Source: Microstegium vimineum
Lineage: Eukaryota; Streptophyta; Magnoliopsida; Poales; Poaceae
Direction of reading: 5' to 3'
Assembly (NCBI GenBank): GCA_022036555.1
Contig: CM039122.1
Span: 46,365,600 to 46,429,599, forward strand
Length of the DNA: 64,000 nt
Below the pieces are notes generated by a model that was given only the letters and a program-made list of their open reading frames with translations, was not told where the DNA came from and did not search any database. The position numbers and the translations under genes were made by a program. Below are positions 36,750 to 47,949 of this stretch, in pieces; positions within the stretch are counted from its first letter, which is position 1; every line of letters begins with the position of its first letter.

Positions 36750-38985
36750 GCCTACCTTAAGCTGAAGATGCCAGGGCCCATGGGGGTCATCACCGTCGGC
36801 ACCTCCTACGAGCACGCATACGACTGCGACGTCGAGTGCGTGGAAAACGCCGAAGCCGTTGAAGAGTCGGCCGTCCTTGCGGCCCTCAACGACTTGTCCA
36901 GGGAGACTCCCGACCCCAAGCGACACGCTGGCAACTTCAAGCCTGCGGAAGACACCAAGACCGTCCCACTCGACCCCGACCACGCGGATGGGAAGGTGCC
37001 GACGATCAGCGCCACCCTCGAGCCTAAATAGGAAGCCGTGCTCGTCAACTTTCTCCGTGCGAATGCCGACGTGTTTGCATGGAGCCCCTCGGATATTCCG
37101 GGCATTCCGAGGGAGGTCGCCGAGCACTCCTTGGACATCCGAGCCGGGTCCAAACCGGTGAAGCAACGGCTGCGCTGTTTCGACGAGGAGAAGCGCAGGA
37201 TCATCGGGGAGAAGGTCGATAAGCTTTTGAAGGCCGGATTCATCAAGGAGGTACATCATCCCGAGTGGTTAGCAAATCCCGTGCTTGTCAAGAAAAAGAA
37301 TGGGAAGGATAGGATGTGTGTAGACTACACTAGCTTAAATAAAGCATGTCCCAAGGTTCCTTTTCCATTACCGCGTATCGATCAAATAGTAGATTCCACT
37401 GCGGGATGTGAAACTCTGTGCTTCCTTGACGCGTATTCTGGCTACCACCAAATAGAGATAAAGGAATCCGATCAGCTCGCGACTTCCTTCATCACCCCCT
37501 TTGGCATGTTTTGCTACCTCACCATGCCCTTTGGTTTGCGAAACGTCGGGGCCACGTATCAGCGATGCATGCTCCACGTCTTTGGGAAACACATAGGGCC
37601 GACCGTCGATGACATCGTGGTCAAGTCCAAAACAGTCGGAAACCTGGTCGGGGATCTCGAGATCGCGTTTGGGTGCCTCCGGGCGAATCACATAAAACTA
37701 AACCCTGAGAAGTGTGTCTTCGGAGTCCCTCGAGGCATGCTCCTAGGGTACATAGTTTCCCAACGCGGGATCGAGGCCAATCCCGAGAAGGTAACCGCAA
37801 TCACAAGGATGGGCCCGATCAACGACCTTAAGAGCGTACAAAGGGTCACGGGGTGCCTCGCCGCCCTCAGCCGATTCATCTCGAGGCTCGGAGAGAAGGC
37901 ACTACCCCTTTACCGCCTCCTGAAGAAAACGGAACACTTCGTGTGGACCGCCGAGGCCGAGGAATCGCTCTCGAAGCTCAAAGCCTTGCTCTCCTCGTCA
38001 CCTGTCTTGGTACCCCCGAGCCCGGCCGAGCCCCTCTTGCTCTATGCCGCAGCAACTACCCAGGTAGTCAACACTACTGTAGTGGTCGAGAGGGCGGAAG
38101 AAGGACACGCCCTGCCGGTTCAGAGGCCTATCTACTTCATGAGCGAGGTACTTTCCGAGACCAAGACGAGATACCCCCACATCCAGAAGCTGTTGTACGC
38201 GATCGTCCTCACTCAGCGCAAGCTCCAGCACTATTTCCTAGGCCACCCAGTCACTGTGGTCTCATCTTTCCCCCTCACGGAGATAGTCCAGAACCGGGAG
38301 GCATCTGGAAGAATCACCAAGTGGTCGGTCGAGCTCATGGAGGAAACCCTCTCCTATGCCCCTCGGAAGGCCATCAAGTCTCAGGTATTGGCGGATTTCA
38401 TTGCAGAATGGACCGACACCCAACTACCCCCGGCGCAAGTTCAGACCGAGCTCTGGACCATGTACTTCGACGGATCATTGATGAAGACGGGGCCGGGCGC
38501 CGGATTGCTATTCATATCACCCTCAGGGGTCCACATGCGCTACGTCATCTGTCTCCACTTCCCCGCCTCCAACAATGTAGCTGAGTACGAGGCCCTCGTC
38601 AACGGCCTGCGCATCGCTATCGAGCTCGGGGTTCGACGCCTCGACGTACGGGGGGACTCGCAGTTGATGATTGACCAAGTAATTAAAGATTCGAGCTGCC
38701 ACGACCCCAAGATGGAAGCCTACTGCAAGGAGGTCCGAAAGCTCGAAGACAAATTCTACGGTCTCGAGCTCAACCACACCGCCTGCCGATACAATGAAGC
38801 TGTCGACGAGCTGGCCAAAATCGCGTCCACTCGAGGAACAGTCCCTCCCGACGTCTTTTCGAGGGACCTTCACGAGCCATCCGTCGACCTAGGCTCAGGG
38901 GCTCCCACCCTCGAGCATGGGGTCGATCCGCCCCCCTCGACTTATCCCCCTCGAACGGGGAAGAAGTCATGGAGATCGACGGGAT
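36750..38985 (+). pseudogene. Tat gypsy reverse transcriptase with two RNase H regions
   Basis: In frame with gag-protease; one more TAG at 37029-37031, after which 649 codons are open. RT blocks: HPEWLANPVLVKKKNGKDRM, CVDYTSLNKACPK, FLDAYSGYHQI, TMPFGLRNVGATYQR. The catalytic block reads GPTVDDIVVKSK, so the aromatic residue usually preceding VDD is absent and the segment looks shortened. The RT-linked RNase H follows (38000-38400), then a second RNase H: MYFDGSLMKTGPGAG, NNVAEYEALVNGL, RGDSQLMIDQV. This dual arrangement is typical of the Tat clade. The frame shifts near 38950 before integrase. Non-functional. Confidence 0.88.
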
Positions 38986-40029
38986 AGCCGCGACGCTAAC
39001 CCCCCGACGGATTGGCGCGCACCCTACCTCGAGTATCTGACATGGGGCGAGCTCCCAGAGGACCACACGGAGGCCCGCCGTATAGCCCGACGCGCCAAAA
39101 CCTATGTCTTGTATGGGGACGGCCGCGAGCTGTATCGACGTAGCCCTTCCGGGATCCTTCAACGCTGCCTCACCCTCGAGGAGGGGAGGGCATTGCTGAA
39201 GGATCTACACTCGGGGGCTTGCGGCCACCACGCGGCGTCGAGAACGCTGGTAGGAAGTGCCTTTCGACAAGGCTTCTACTGGCCAATAGCCATCACCGAC
39301 GCCACCAGACTCGTCCGGTCTTGCAAAGGATGCCAATTCTACGCCAGGCAGACCCACCTACCCACCCAAGCTCTTCAGATGATACCTATAACCTGGCCGT
39401 TCGTAGTATGGGGTCTCGACATGGTTAGCCCCCTGAAGAGAACCAAAGGTGGCCACACCCACCTCCTCGTGGCTATAGACAAGTTCTCGAAGTGGATCGA
39501 GGCTCGACCCATCGCCAACATCCAGTCTCGACAAGCCGTGCTATTCTTCACTGACATCATCCACCGCTTTGGGGTCCCCAACGTCATCATTACCGACAAC
39601 GACATGCAGTTCACCGGCCAAAAGTTCCTGGACTTCTGTGACCACCACCACATTAGGGTGAATTGGTCTGCAGTTGCCCACCCTCGAACTAACGGCCAGG
39701 TTGAGCGCGCCAATGGTATGGTTTTGCAAGGCCTCAAGCCAAGGATCTTCGACCGGCTGAACAAACACGACAAGAGATGGGTCGATGAGCTGCCCATTGT
39801 TCTATGGATTCTCCGAACGACACCAAGTCGAGCCACGGGGTTCTCTCCGTTCTTCTTGGTCTATGGGTCCGAGGCCGTCCTCCCCACCGACCTCGAATAC
39901 GGGTCCCCTAGACTAAAATCCTACAGCGAGCAAGCCAACACAGCAGCCATCTCCATTCGCCGAAGGGAGCAGTTCAGGCTCGAAGAGCTTCGCCAGCTCG
40001 CCTCCGGGCACCTCCGTAAGCTCGATTAG
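38917..40029 (+). pseudogene. Tat gypsy integrase, C-terminally truncated
   Basis: The frame is +1 relative to RT. The zinc-binding HHCC region is visible (LHSGACGHHAASRT... CKGCQFYA). The catalytic core has D in VWGLDMVSPL, D in ITDNDMQF and E in NGQVERANGM. After SIRRREQFRLEELR, where relatives carry on for another hundred or so residues, the frame turns into QLASGHLRKLD and stops. On the opposite strand exactly this end reads into the antisense gene, which points to a deletion joining the two genes near 39985-40000. Confidence 0.85.
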
Positions 40030-43000
40030 CTCATGGCACCTCGCCTCGTTCTCTTCGTCAGTCAGCCTCGGGTCGGTGACGAACCCGCTGGCAACGATGC
40101 TGAGGTCGTAGACATAGCCCGAGCGGACGACCGCGAGCGCCCGCTTCACGCCCACGTGCAGGGCAGCACGGACTTGCTCCGTCACCTCCTACGTCATGGA
40201 GTAGAAGCAACGCAGCAGGGAGTCTCCTCGAGCTTCGCCCTCGACCGTCGGCTCCAGCTCGACCTCGAGGTCATCGCAGAAGGAGGAGATAGCGCCCTCG
40301 AGCCTCTCGTTAAGGCCCGCCTCCGCCCCGAGGAGGCCCTGAAGACTGGTCAGGTCCTCGTGGGCTCGGGCCTTTTCTGCTGCGAGCTCTGCCAAAACAA
40401 GCACATAACTCGGTCAAAACCAAAAGAGCAGGAAAGGGGTCGAGACCGGGCAAACTTAGCAACACTTTAAAAAAATCTTACCTTGGGCATGCGCCTCCAG
40501 GGTGACATAGCCCTGCTCGGTCCTCTCGAGTTGGTGGCGGACGTCGACAAGCTCTGCGGCCTGGTCGCCGACTTTAGCCTGGAGGCCCTCGATGACCTTG
40601 CCAGCGTCATCAAGGGCTCTCTTTTGGTTAGCCGCCACCACCCCCAGAGAGGCCATCTGGGTCCGAGCCTTCTCCTCTGCAACGACGGGAGACGGCGTCG
40701 ACGTCCCCCTGGAGCCCCCGGATGCTCTCAGCAGCCCGGGCCAGCTCCTCCTTCAGCCGGGCGGCCTCCTCCTCCGCCTTGCGCTGGGCCTCCTAGGCAG
40801 CATCCCGCAGCTGCCCGACATCGATGACCGCCTTGAGGGCCGTATCGTCCCTCGACTGCATCGTCTCTTGGGAGGCCCGGGTTGCTTCCTGCATGGCCAC
40901 CACCCCGGCCCTCGCGTGGGCGACCTCGGCCTTGGCCTCCTCTCGCGCGGTTGCCGCCTCGGCTCTTGCCTGGGGGGCCTCGGCCTCCGCCTTCTCCAGC
41001 GAAGTACGGAGGGCGGGGAGCTGCTCCTGCGTCCGGAGGATAAATTGGGACTTGTCGTACGACCTCGCCCTCAACGTCTGACAGGGATGAAAAGGAAGGT
41101 CATCAGAAAAGAACAGTCAGGAAATCCAAGCAAAATCAAAGGAAGAACGAAACTCACCTCCATCCCCCGATGCAGGTCCACAGTAGCAACCTCCGCGGCC
41201 AGGCGCACCGCGTGCTCGAACCATGCCCGGAACTCCTCCAGGTGCTCCCACTCCCCGAGCTCGGCCTAGTCGTCGAGCTTGAGGAAGGTATGCTCGGGGT
41301 CTCGAGGGTCGGCCAGCTCGAGGGGCTCCTGTCCCCAGAACCCGCTACGGCGGTCGATCCTCTCCTGGACCTCCCGCATGACACCCCAGCGCATTTCAGC
41401 GCCACCCCCATGGCGTGCCACCCTCTCTGTCCAAGCAAAGAAGGGAGAAGCCCCCTCGAGCTGGGCTCTCCCAGCCTCAGGGCCACCCTGCGAGGACGTC
41501 ACCGGTCCCTCTGAGCCATCACCCTCGGGCAGGGGAAGTCCCAGCCGGGAGAACAACCCTACGCGGTGAAGAAGGCAAACGATCAGTACCTAGCGCCGCA
41601 GATCCACTACGGGTCGACTAAGTCGGAGGACGAATTACCTCAAGACGACGACTACCCGACCTCGAAGCGAGGCTGAGCCGACTCCGGTTCCGACGAAGGG
41701 CCCCCGCTGTGGCCATCTCCGCCGGGCCCACCAGCTCGGCCACCATCTCGGCCACCTCTTCAGCGGAGGGCTCCTCCACCGGCAACGACACCTCCGATGC
41801 GGCGGCAGCAGTGCCCCCGTGCTCACGCTGCTAGTGCGCCTCCCACGATGCGAGGCTCTCGGGCCACCGCCCCGGCGTCGAGCGAACCGGGGTCTCCTCC
41901 TCGTCCGCGGAGGCCACGTCCACCACCTCCACTTCCGTGGCGGCTTGGGGCTCGACCCCCTCGGTCACGACCGCCGTCGATGCGGGCCCCGCGCCTCCCA
42001 AGGCCTTGGGTGCGCCTCCCTCCGACAGGTGGGCGGGCACGGCTTCACCCGCCACTTCGGCGGACCTCGCTGGCGCGGCGGGCGGACCCATCTCCTCCCC
42101 CGCTTGGGCCAGCTGCGCGGCAGCCTACGCCACCCCTCGCCCCATCGCCTCCCGGGCCCTGGCTGCCCACGCCGCCTCTCGGGTGAGTGTCGAAGGGGAT
42201 GGAGCAGCGGGACTGGCCTCGACGGTTGCCTCGACTGCGGCCTCCGTCCTCAGCCTCTTGGCCGGGGCGAGGGACGCATCCTCGGTCGAGCACTTCAACC
42301 TGAAAAAGAACCATGCGCAACGGTAAGCACGGGCCGTAACCAACTAAAAAACACTTGACCCACTCGAGCCACTCGATCGGCAGAAAAGCAACTTACCCCT
42401 TCGGGATCATGGGGTTCCGGCCAACGGACTTCGAACCGCTCGGGGGCTTGAACGGAACGAGTCGGGAGCCACTCCTCCCGCGGTCCGCGGCAGGGGTCGA
42501 GGCCGCCCCGGCGCTGTCTCCTGGGCAGGGGCCGACGACGCTCCCATCGTTCCCCTGCTAGCTTCCTCCTGCGCCGACGGGCCCGGCACCCGTGCGCTCG
42601 ACCGGGTAGGCGCTGGAGGCGTGCTCGATCGACCCCCCGACGGGGACTGTGACGATCGCCCGCGCGTCTTCCGCGGCACTTCGCCGTGAGGAGTCACGGG
42701 GCGTTCCCCCCGCGGCTCGACCTCGCCGGTAGGGGCCGACCTCGATGTCGACCCCTCTCCTCCTTTGGTTCTAACGGCCGCCCTCTGCTGTTCGGGCGCC
42801 GTTTGTTCCTCCTCGAGCCCTCCTTGCAGCTCAGCCCCCCCCCTCGCTGCTCTCCTCCTCTTCCTCATCCTCCTCCGATGGCGACTCCTCCTCGGAAAGG
42901 CCGGCCCGCCTCTGCCGGGCCCGGCGTTGCTCCCGCTCCTGCTTCTCTCGGGCCCTCTTGCCCTTGTCCTTAGTCTTCTTGTCCTGCTCAGCTTGAAGGC

Positions 43001-44238
43001 GCCTCGCCTAGGAGTCACCCTACTCCTCCTTCACCGACGGAGGCGACTTCCGGAAGACAGTGTCCCCCTAAGGAACACAAGACAGTTAGGACGCAAGCAA
43101 AGAATGTGAACAAGGCAAACACGAGAACACTAACAGAGAAAGAGAGTCATACCAGCTGAACGAATCCCTGGTCTGGCATCATGGGGACGCTGGCGACGCT
43201 CTTGACCTCGAACACGCCCGCGAAGGAGGCACGTACGCGGTGGACCACCCTCTCGGGGGGTAGCTCGTCCCCCATGAGGCGGCACCCCGTAAAGCCGACC
43301 CCCGGGCACATCTCGTCGAGGCGTAGAGGTCGAGCCATCAGTGGCACGACCCGCTGCTGATGGAAAGCCGACGTGATGATCGCCGCCGTGAGTCCCGCCT
43401 TCTTCAGACGGTCGATCGCGTCGAGCAGGTGGGTGAGACGCGACTGCTTCTTCCTCTCGACGTCGTACCTCCATTGGTCAAGCTTCGTGTCGATCGTCCT
43501 CCCGGTGTAGGCGGGGAGCAAGTCGTCGTCGTTCTTCATGTAGAACCACCCAGAATGCCATCCGGAGTGGCTCGACGAGAGCTTCGCCGGGATCCAGCTA
43601 TCTGCCCGCTTGAGGGCGATGCTGCAGCACCCGACCCTGACCATCTTGCGGTTGTCGCGGCCGACCGACGCGTGGAATAGGCTCGCCTCAAACAGGTGGA
43701 GCCACAACTCCCAATGCGGCTTGATCCCTAGGTACCCTTCACACACGGCGGTGAAAACCGCCGCATGACAGATACCGTTGGGGGTGAGGTGTTGAAGCTC
43801 CACGCCATAGTGGTGAAGGATCCCGCGCAGAAGACGGTTGGGAGGGGCGCCTAGCCCCGCCCGGTGGAAGACCTCGAAGCTCACCACGTAGCCCTCCGGC
43901 GGATTGGGCTCGGCGTGCTCCTACGGCGGTACCACCCACTCCGGCCGGTCAATGGAGGTGATAGCCCGGAGGAGGCCGCTCTCCACCAGATCCCCCAGGC
44001 GTGCGGCGGTCGCCGAAGATGGGAGCCAGGCATCAGGGCCGTGCAGGCTGTACTTGGCCATGGGGGCAAGGAGTCTGACGCGCTCGGACGTGGGGGCGGA
44101 AGGTACGTTCCCAATCTCTCCTCTCCTTACTCTCGCGCGTGCAGAAGTCTGGCTCAAAGGGCGTCTAAGGCAACGGCGGGGAGAAGGAGGCGGGGAAGAC
44201 GATGGCATGAAGGAGGCAGGGGAGGCAAATTGTAACAC
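39990..44238 (-). pseudogene. Antisense gene of the Tat element with 'putative gypsy type transposon' domain
   Basis: Minus-strand, intron-containing gene between integrase and the 3' LTR. The N-terminal part reads from about 44238 or an internal ATG, with one in-frame TAG at 43921-43923. It carries the domain catalogued in plants as 'putative gypsy type transposon' (VSFEVFHRAGLGAPP, LLRGILHHYGVELQHLTPNG, GIKPHWELWLHLFE). A donor (ctg|gtatga) at about 43153 and acceptor (ccttag) near 43080 mark an intron. The middle is Lys/Glu- and Ser/Pro-rich with frame damage and two TAGs near 43000-43020. The C-terminal part is Ala/Glu/Arg-rich coiled coil (41074-40456), ending near 40000 where it is fused to pol by a deletion. 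Function unknown; its family is confined to plant retroelements as far as I know. A later element inserted at 44231, at its 5' end, so its promoter is displaced. Confidence 0.75.
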
Positions 44239-46477
44239 CCTAGGTGTTAATCTCTTAATTAAAAACTAATCATGTCATCATATGCATTAAGCATCATTCA
44301 TTTGTTTGAAAACCTGGATATGCATTGAACTAAAATGAGTTTAATTGTCTATGTTTGATCAATTGTTGAATGCAGGTCATCTTTTCAAATTCTCAAATTA
44401 AAATTTGGACTCCAAACCCTAATTCCCAGAGGGGGTGGATTAAACCCTAAACATGATTTTCAAAATCTGTAAAGTTTTTGCATATGGTTTTTTAAGCAAA
44501 GTTGTAGATCATGAAATTTTGAGCATCTTTCCTGTTCAAAGTTTTTCCTGAAAACCCCTGGAAGCTTGAGCATTTTGCAAAATAGCCACAGGGTCAGTTC
44601 AGTCTTTTCCTCAAGCAGTTGCATGGCGGGGTTGAACTCGACGCCGACACCTGTCCGGACACCTGTCGACACCACCGTGCGACTCCTGTCCTTGACTCAC
44701 GTCTTGTCGTGTGCGTGGCGACATCGCAGAACCATTGCCGTCTTCAAAACGGGACACTGTCCACTCTGTCTTCCTTTCCACACCACGCCATCGCTCTGCT
44801 TTGCTCCGCCGAGCGCTCCACCATCATCGACGAGCTCACCCAAGCTTGTTAGCCACTTCCAACCACTCAATCCAATGCCATTGTCTTCACCTTGACCTCG
44901 CGCATCCTCGGGTCTAGTTGGTTGAAGTCGTCGAGCCTGCATTCGTCCAGCGCGGATCCGTCTTCCTCAACCCCGACGAGAGCGCCGCTGCTCTGGTCAG
45001 TCCTCGACCGGGCTACACAGGAGCCACATTGCCTTGTCATCTTGTGTTTCTTGCTCCTTGCTCATCTCTGATTCTTGTCGGCTTATCCATTTAGCAAATG
45101 GTGGACCATAGCTCCGGGAACATCTTCGTTGCCGCTCGGTTCTTCGTCTCCGCCGGCAAGTTCTCCGTCGACGGTCGTCTCTGTTTCATCTCCGGTCACG
45201 CTTGCTAGCGCTTCGTGACCAGGGTGAGCTCCTCGACATCTCCGCTCTACTCGTTTGTCCTTGAATCGAGCCTTCGAGCTCCGTCCTCGAGCGTCGTCGC
45301 GGCTTATGTTCGGCGCGGTGGTGTGTTCGTCATCTAGTCGTTGTAGTTGATCTTTTTCTGATCTGAGTCTTGCGCTAGCCTCGTCTAGCCGTCCTGAGTC
45401 TGTTTCGAGGGGTGGTTGCCCTCAAGCGCGTGCATGTTTTCTTCGGCGCACGTCACGCAGATCCCCACCGAACGCCATGGCCGTCGATGAGGATGTTGCG
45501 TTTAGCTCCGAGTCCGTTTCTTGCGCGCTTTGCGTTGTTTGGGGGCCGCTAAGCTTGCTAGAGTTCTTGGTTGAGCTGATCGAGGTTCGATCGAGGCCTG
45601 TGTCCGTCGGTGTATGTGCGGTGGAGCTTGGGTCACCGCCATTGCCGTCGACGAGGTCTCCTGGGTAGGTTTTAGCCTCGATCTGTTGGGCGTTTTGCTC
45701 GTAGTTGTCCCCTGAGTCGTTATCGAGGCCTAGCTTCTTCGATCGAGGCCTGTGCTCGACGGTGCGCGATCGGTCGAGCTTCGGTCGACCGTCATCACCG
45801 TCGATGAGGTGTCTCTGAGGGTTTGTTTGGGTCGTGGCGCACCTCGTTGGGTTCGGCTCGGCGAGCCAAAGCAGGTTCGAGGGGGAGCCGTTCGGTTTGG
45901 TCACCGACGGCGATGCGCCGCCGTGTTTTGTGGTCCTCGGCGCCGTCGCGAGCATCTGTGCCACTGATGGGCGGGGTCTTAGCCGTCAGTAGGTTTTGTG
46001 CAGGGTTTTTCCTGTTTCCTGTTTAGTTCATTATGTTTTTAATCCTGTAAAAATGTCCAAGTTAGTTATAAAATGTTTAGAAACCCTAATAACTTTAGTC
46101 TTTGAGTGATTTTGGATTATTTGATGCAAATGGTCAATTGTCCAGTGACAAACACAAGTTGGACATGCTTGATGTAATGTTGTTTGCTCAGTTCCTTTGG
46201 ATGTAATTATTAACTTAAATAATCAAGATAAATAGGGTTTAATTAATTTGCTTGTTAACCTAGTGTTGCTTTCCTTCATGAAGGGAAGTGGTACTCAAGG
46301 TGTAATCTGTTTTAGTCTTCCCTTAAGAACATGTTTGTTTGTGTTGAGCATCATGTTTACTATTCAAGCATCATCTAAGACATCTCATTATATCGTGTAG
46401 ATTGTTTGTTGGTTGGGTTGGATACCTCCAGTGAAGAGGTTTTCTATCTTGAATCTGAGCCCGAGTTCGTTTATCCC
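44231..46477 (+). mobile_element. Long LTR, left segment
   Basis: The first 2.25 kb of the roughly 3.7-kb LTR, split by insertion of the young element (TSD ATCCC at 46473-46477). Reading frames such as 45422-45964 (minus) are compositional, with Ser/Thr/Asp-rich products and no domain. No other gene is seen in this stretch. Confidence 0.65.
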
Positions 46478-47528
46478 TGTTGACACAAAAAGCGTCAGAT
46501 CTGTGAACACCTCGGGCTATTACCCAAAGCTCGATGTCGAGGGCGTGCCAGTCGATTTGACCAATCAATCGACAAGGATGATAACTATGACAAACTGAAC
46601 GAGACGACAGCGATGCGCCCGAACGTCAAGGCTCAGATTGATCACGGATAACTAGAGCAGAGCTAGACGAGGCAAACAGCGATGCGCCCGGATTGCCAAA
46701 GCCTAGAGGTACTCCCAAGCGGAACTAGCAAGGATTTTGACGGAGATCAGGGTGATGCAGCCCGTCGAAAGCTTGAAGAACTCGTTAAGCTATAACTAAT
46801 GCATGATAAAGGTAAATTGCGGTAAAAGTAAGATAAAAAGTAGAATTGGTTTGTTTTGAATTGGATTGATTGATTACATAGCCCTCGGGCTCATATTTAT
46901 ACTCCCGCATGGAGAGTTGTACAAAGACACGACACATATCTTTCCTAAAAACAAACTCCTACTTTAAAGGAAACTGACTCGCGCAGGAGCCGGATAACAA
47001 TATTTATTCCCTAAACAAACACACCTATTTTAAAGGAAAATAAGCGACCCATGCAAGAGTCGGACGCAAACCACTATATTAATACTGGCACAGAACACCA
47101 GTTTCCTTATACTCTTCGATGGAAACTTTCCATCGGCAGATCCCTGCAACTTCCTTCTTTGGTCACCGGTAGTCTTCCGCTGCCACCAAGTGCTAAATCA
47201 CGCCCATCGGCATCGGTAATACTTTTCCGATCGGCAATCGGCAGCATCTTCTTCATCGGCAATCGGAAACCATCTTCCATCGGCAATCGGCAACAAGCCT
47301 TTATCGGCAATCGGCAAGACCCCTTCATCGGCAATCGGCAAAAACTCCTCATCGGCAATCAGTTCCAGCAAGACTTCACCGATTTGGTCGACAAGGCTCA
47401 TCAGCTTCCATCGGCAAAACTCATAGCACCCTCCTATCGGCATTATCAACTCCTGATACCGATGGAGAACGGCCGCTGACCAGTCAAGCCTCAGCCCATT
47501 TGACACGTGTCAAAAAACGGTGTCAACA
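46478..47528 (-). mobile_element. 3' LTR of the young element
   Basis: 1,051 bp, TG...CA (tgttgacacaaaaagcg to cggtgtcaaca). On the minus strand a TATAAATA box lies at 46894-46901. ATCGGC-rich repeats occupy 47130-47450. Confidence 0.95.
47130..47450. repeat. ATCGGC(A) repeat array in the LTR of the young element
   Basis: About 14 copies of ATCGGC in roughly 320 bp, many paired as atcggcaatcggca with spacers such as ccttcatc or acaagccttt. The same array is in the other LTR at about 56180-56500. Open frames of 83-142 codons over it are identical in both LTRs and are repeat artefacts, not genes. Confidence 0.9.
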
Positions 47529-47787
47529 CATGCCCCCCAGTTTCGGAGCGTATAACTTTACGTGCCGAAATTCTCTCCACTGTAGCTGTTGCTGTAGCCG
47601 TTACCCCCGAGATAGGCGTACGGTTTCCTCGATTCTCCGCGTGTGGAACTGCAATTTAATAATAAAAATCCCTCGATTGTAGCACGAACAGTTACAGACC
47701 ACCTCGATCACCGCGCGTATCTACCGCGGGCGCCTCCACATTCCTGCATGGTGTGAAACAGAACCCCAAAATGCCCCTGAACAGGCT

Positions 47788-47795
47788 TATAAAAG
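47788..47795 (+). promoter_or_regulatory. TATA box of the antisense PMD gene
   Basis: TATAAAAG in ggcttataaaagttac, about 155 bp upstream of the PMD start codon and inside the element, 260 bp from its LTR. It would give a leader of about 125 bases containing a pyrimidine-rich start region (cactttcaccttcctgcc). This suggests the antisense gene has its own promoter. Confidence 0.65.
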
Positions 47796-47949
47796 TTACT
47801 GGGGCCCATACCGTCCTTTTTACCCGAGCTCATTTTCACTTTCACCTTCCTGCCTTCATCTTCAACCTCCGGCTGCCTTGAAGAACACAAGCTCGAGCAA
47901 CAGTACCCTTCGCAATCTAAGGACGAACCAAGCACTCCTCTCGACTCCA

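Noticed and set aside
41797..43109. Plus-strand Pro/Arg/Leu-rich frames behind Tat pol
   Set aside because: They are antisense shadows of the minus-strand gene, whose strand carries the recognisable domain and coiled coil.
45422..45964. 180-codon minus-strand frame in the long LTR
   Set aside because: Ser/Thr/Asp-rich, no domain, within an LTR.
47051..47506. Open frames in the LTR repeats (also at 56100-56555)
   Set aside because: Frames exist on both strands over the ATCGGC array and are identical in the two LTRs simply because the LTRs are; no domain, repeat-driven composition.
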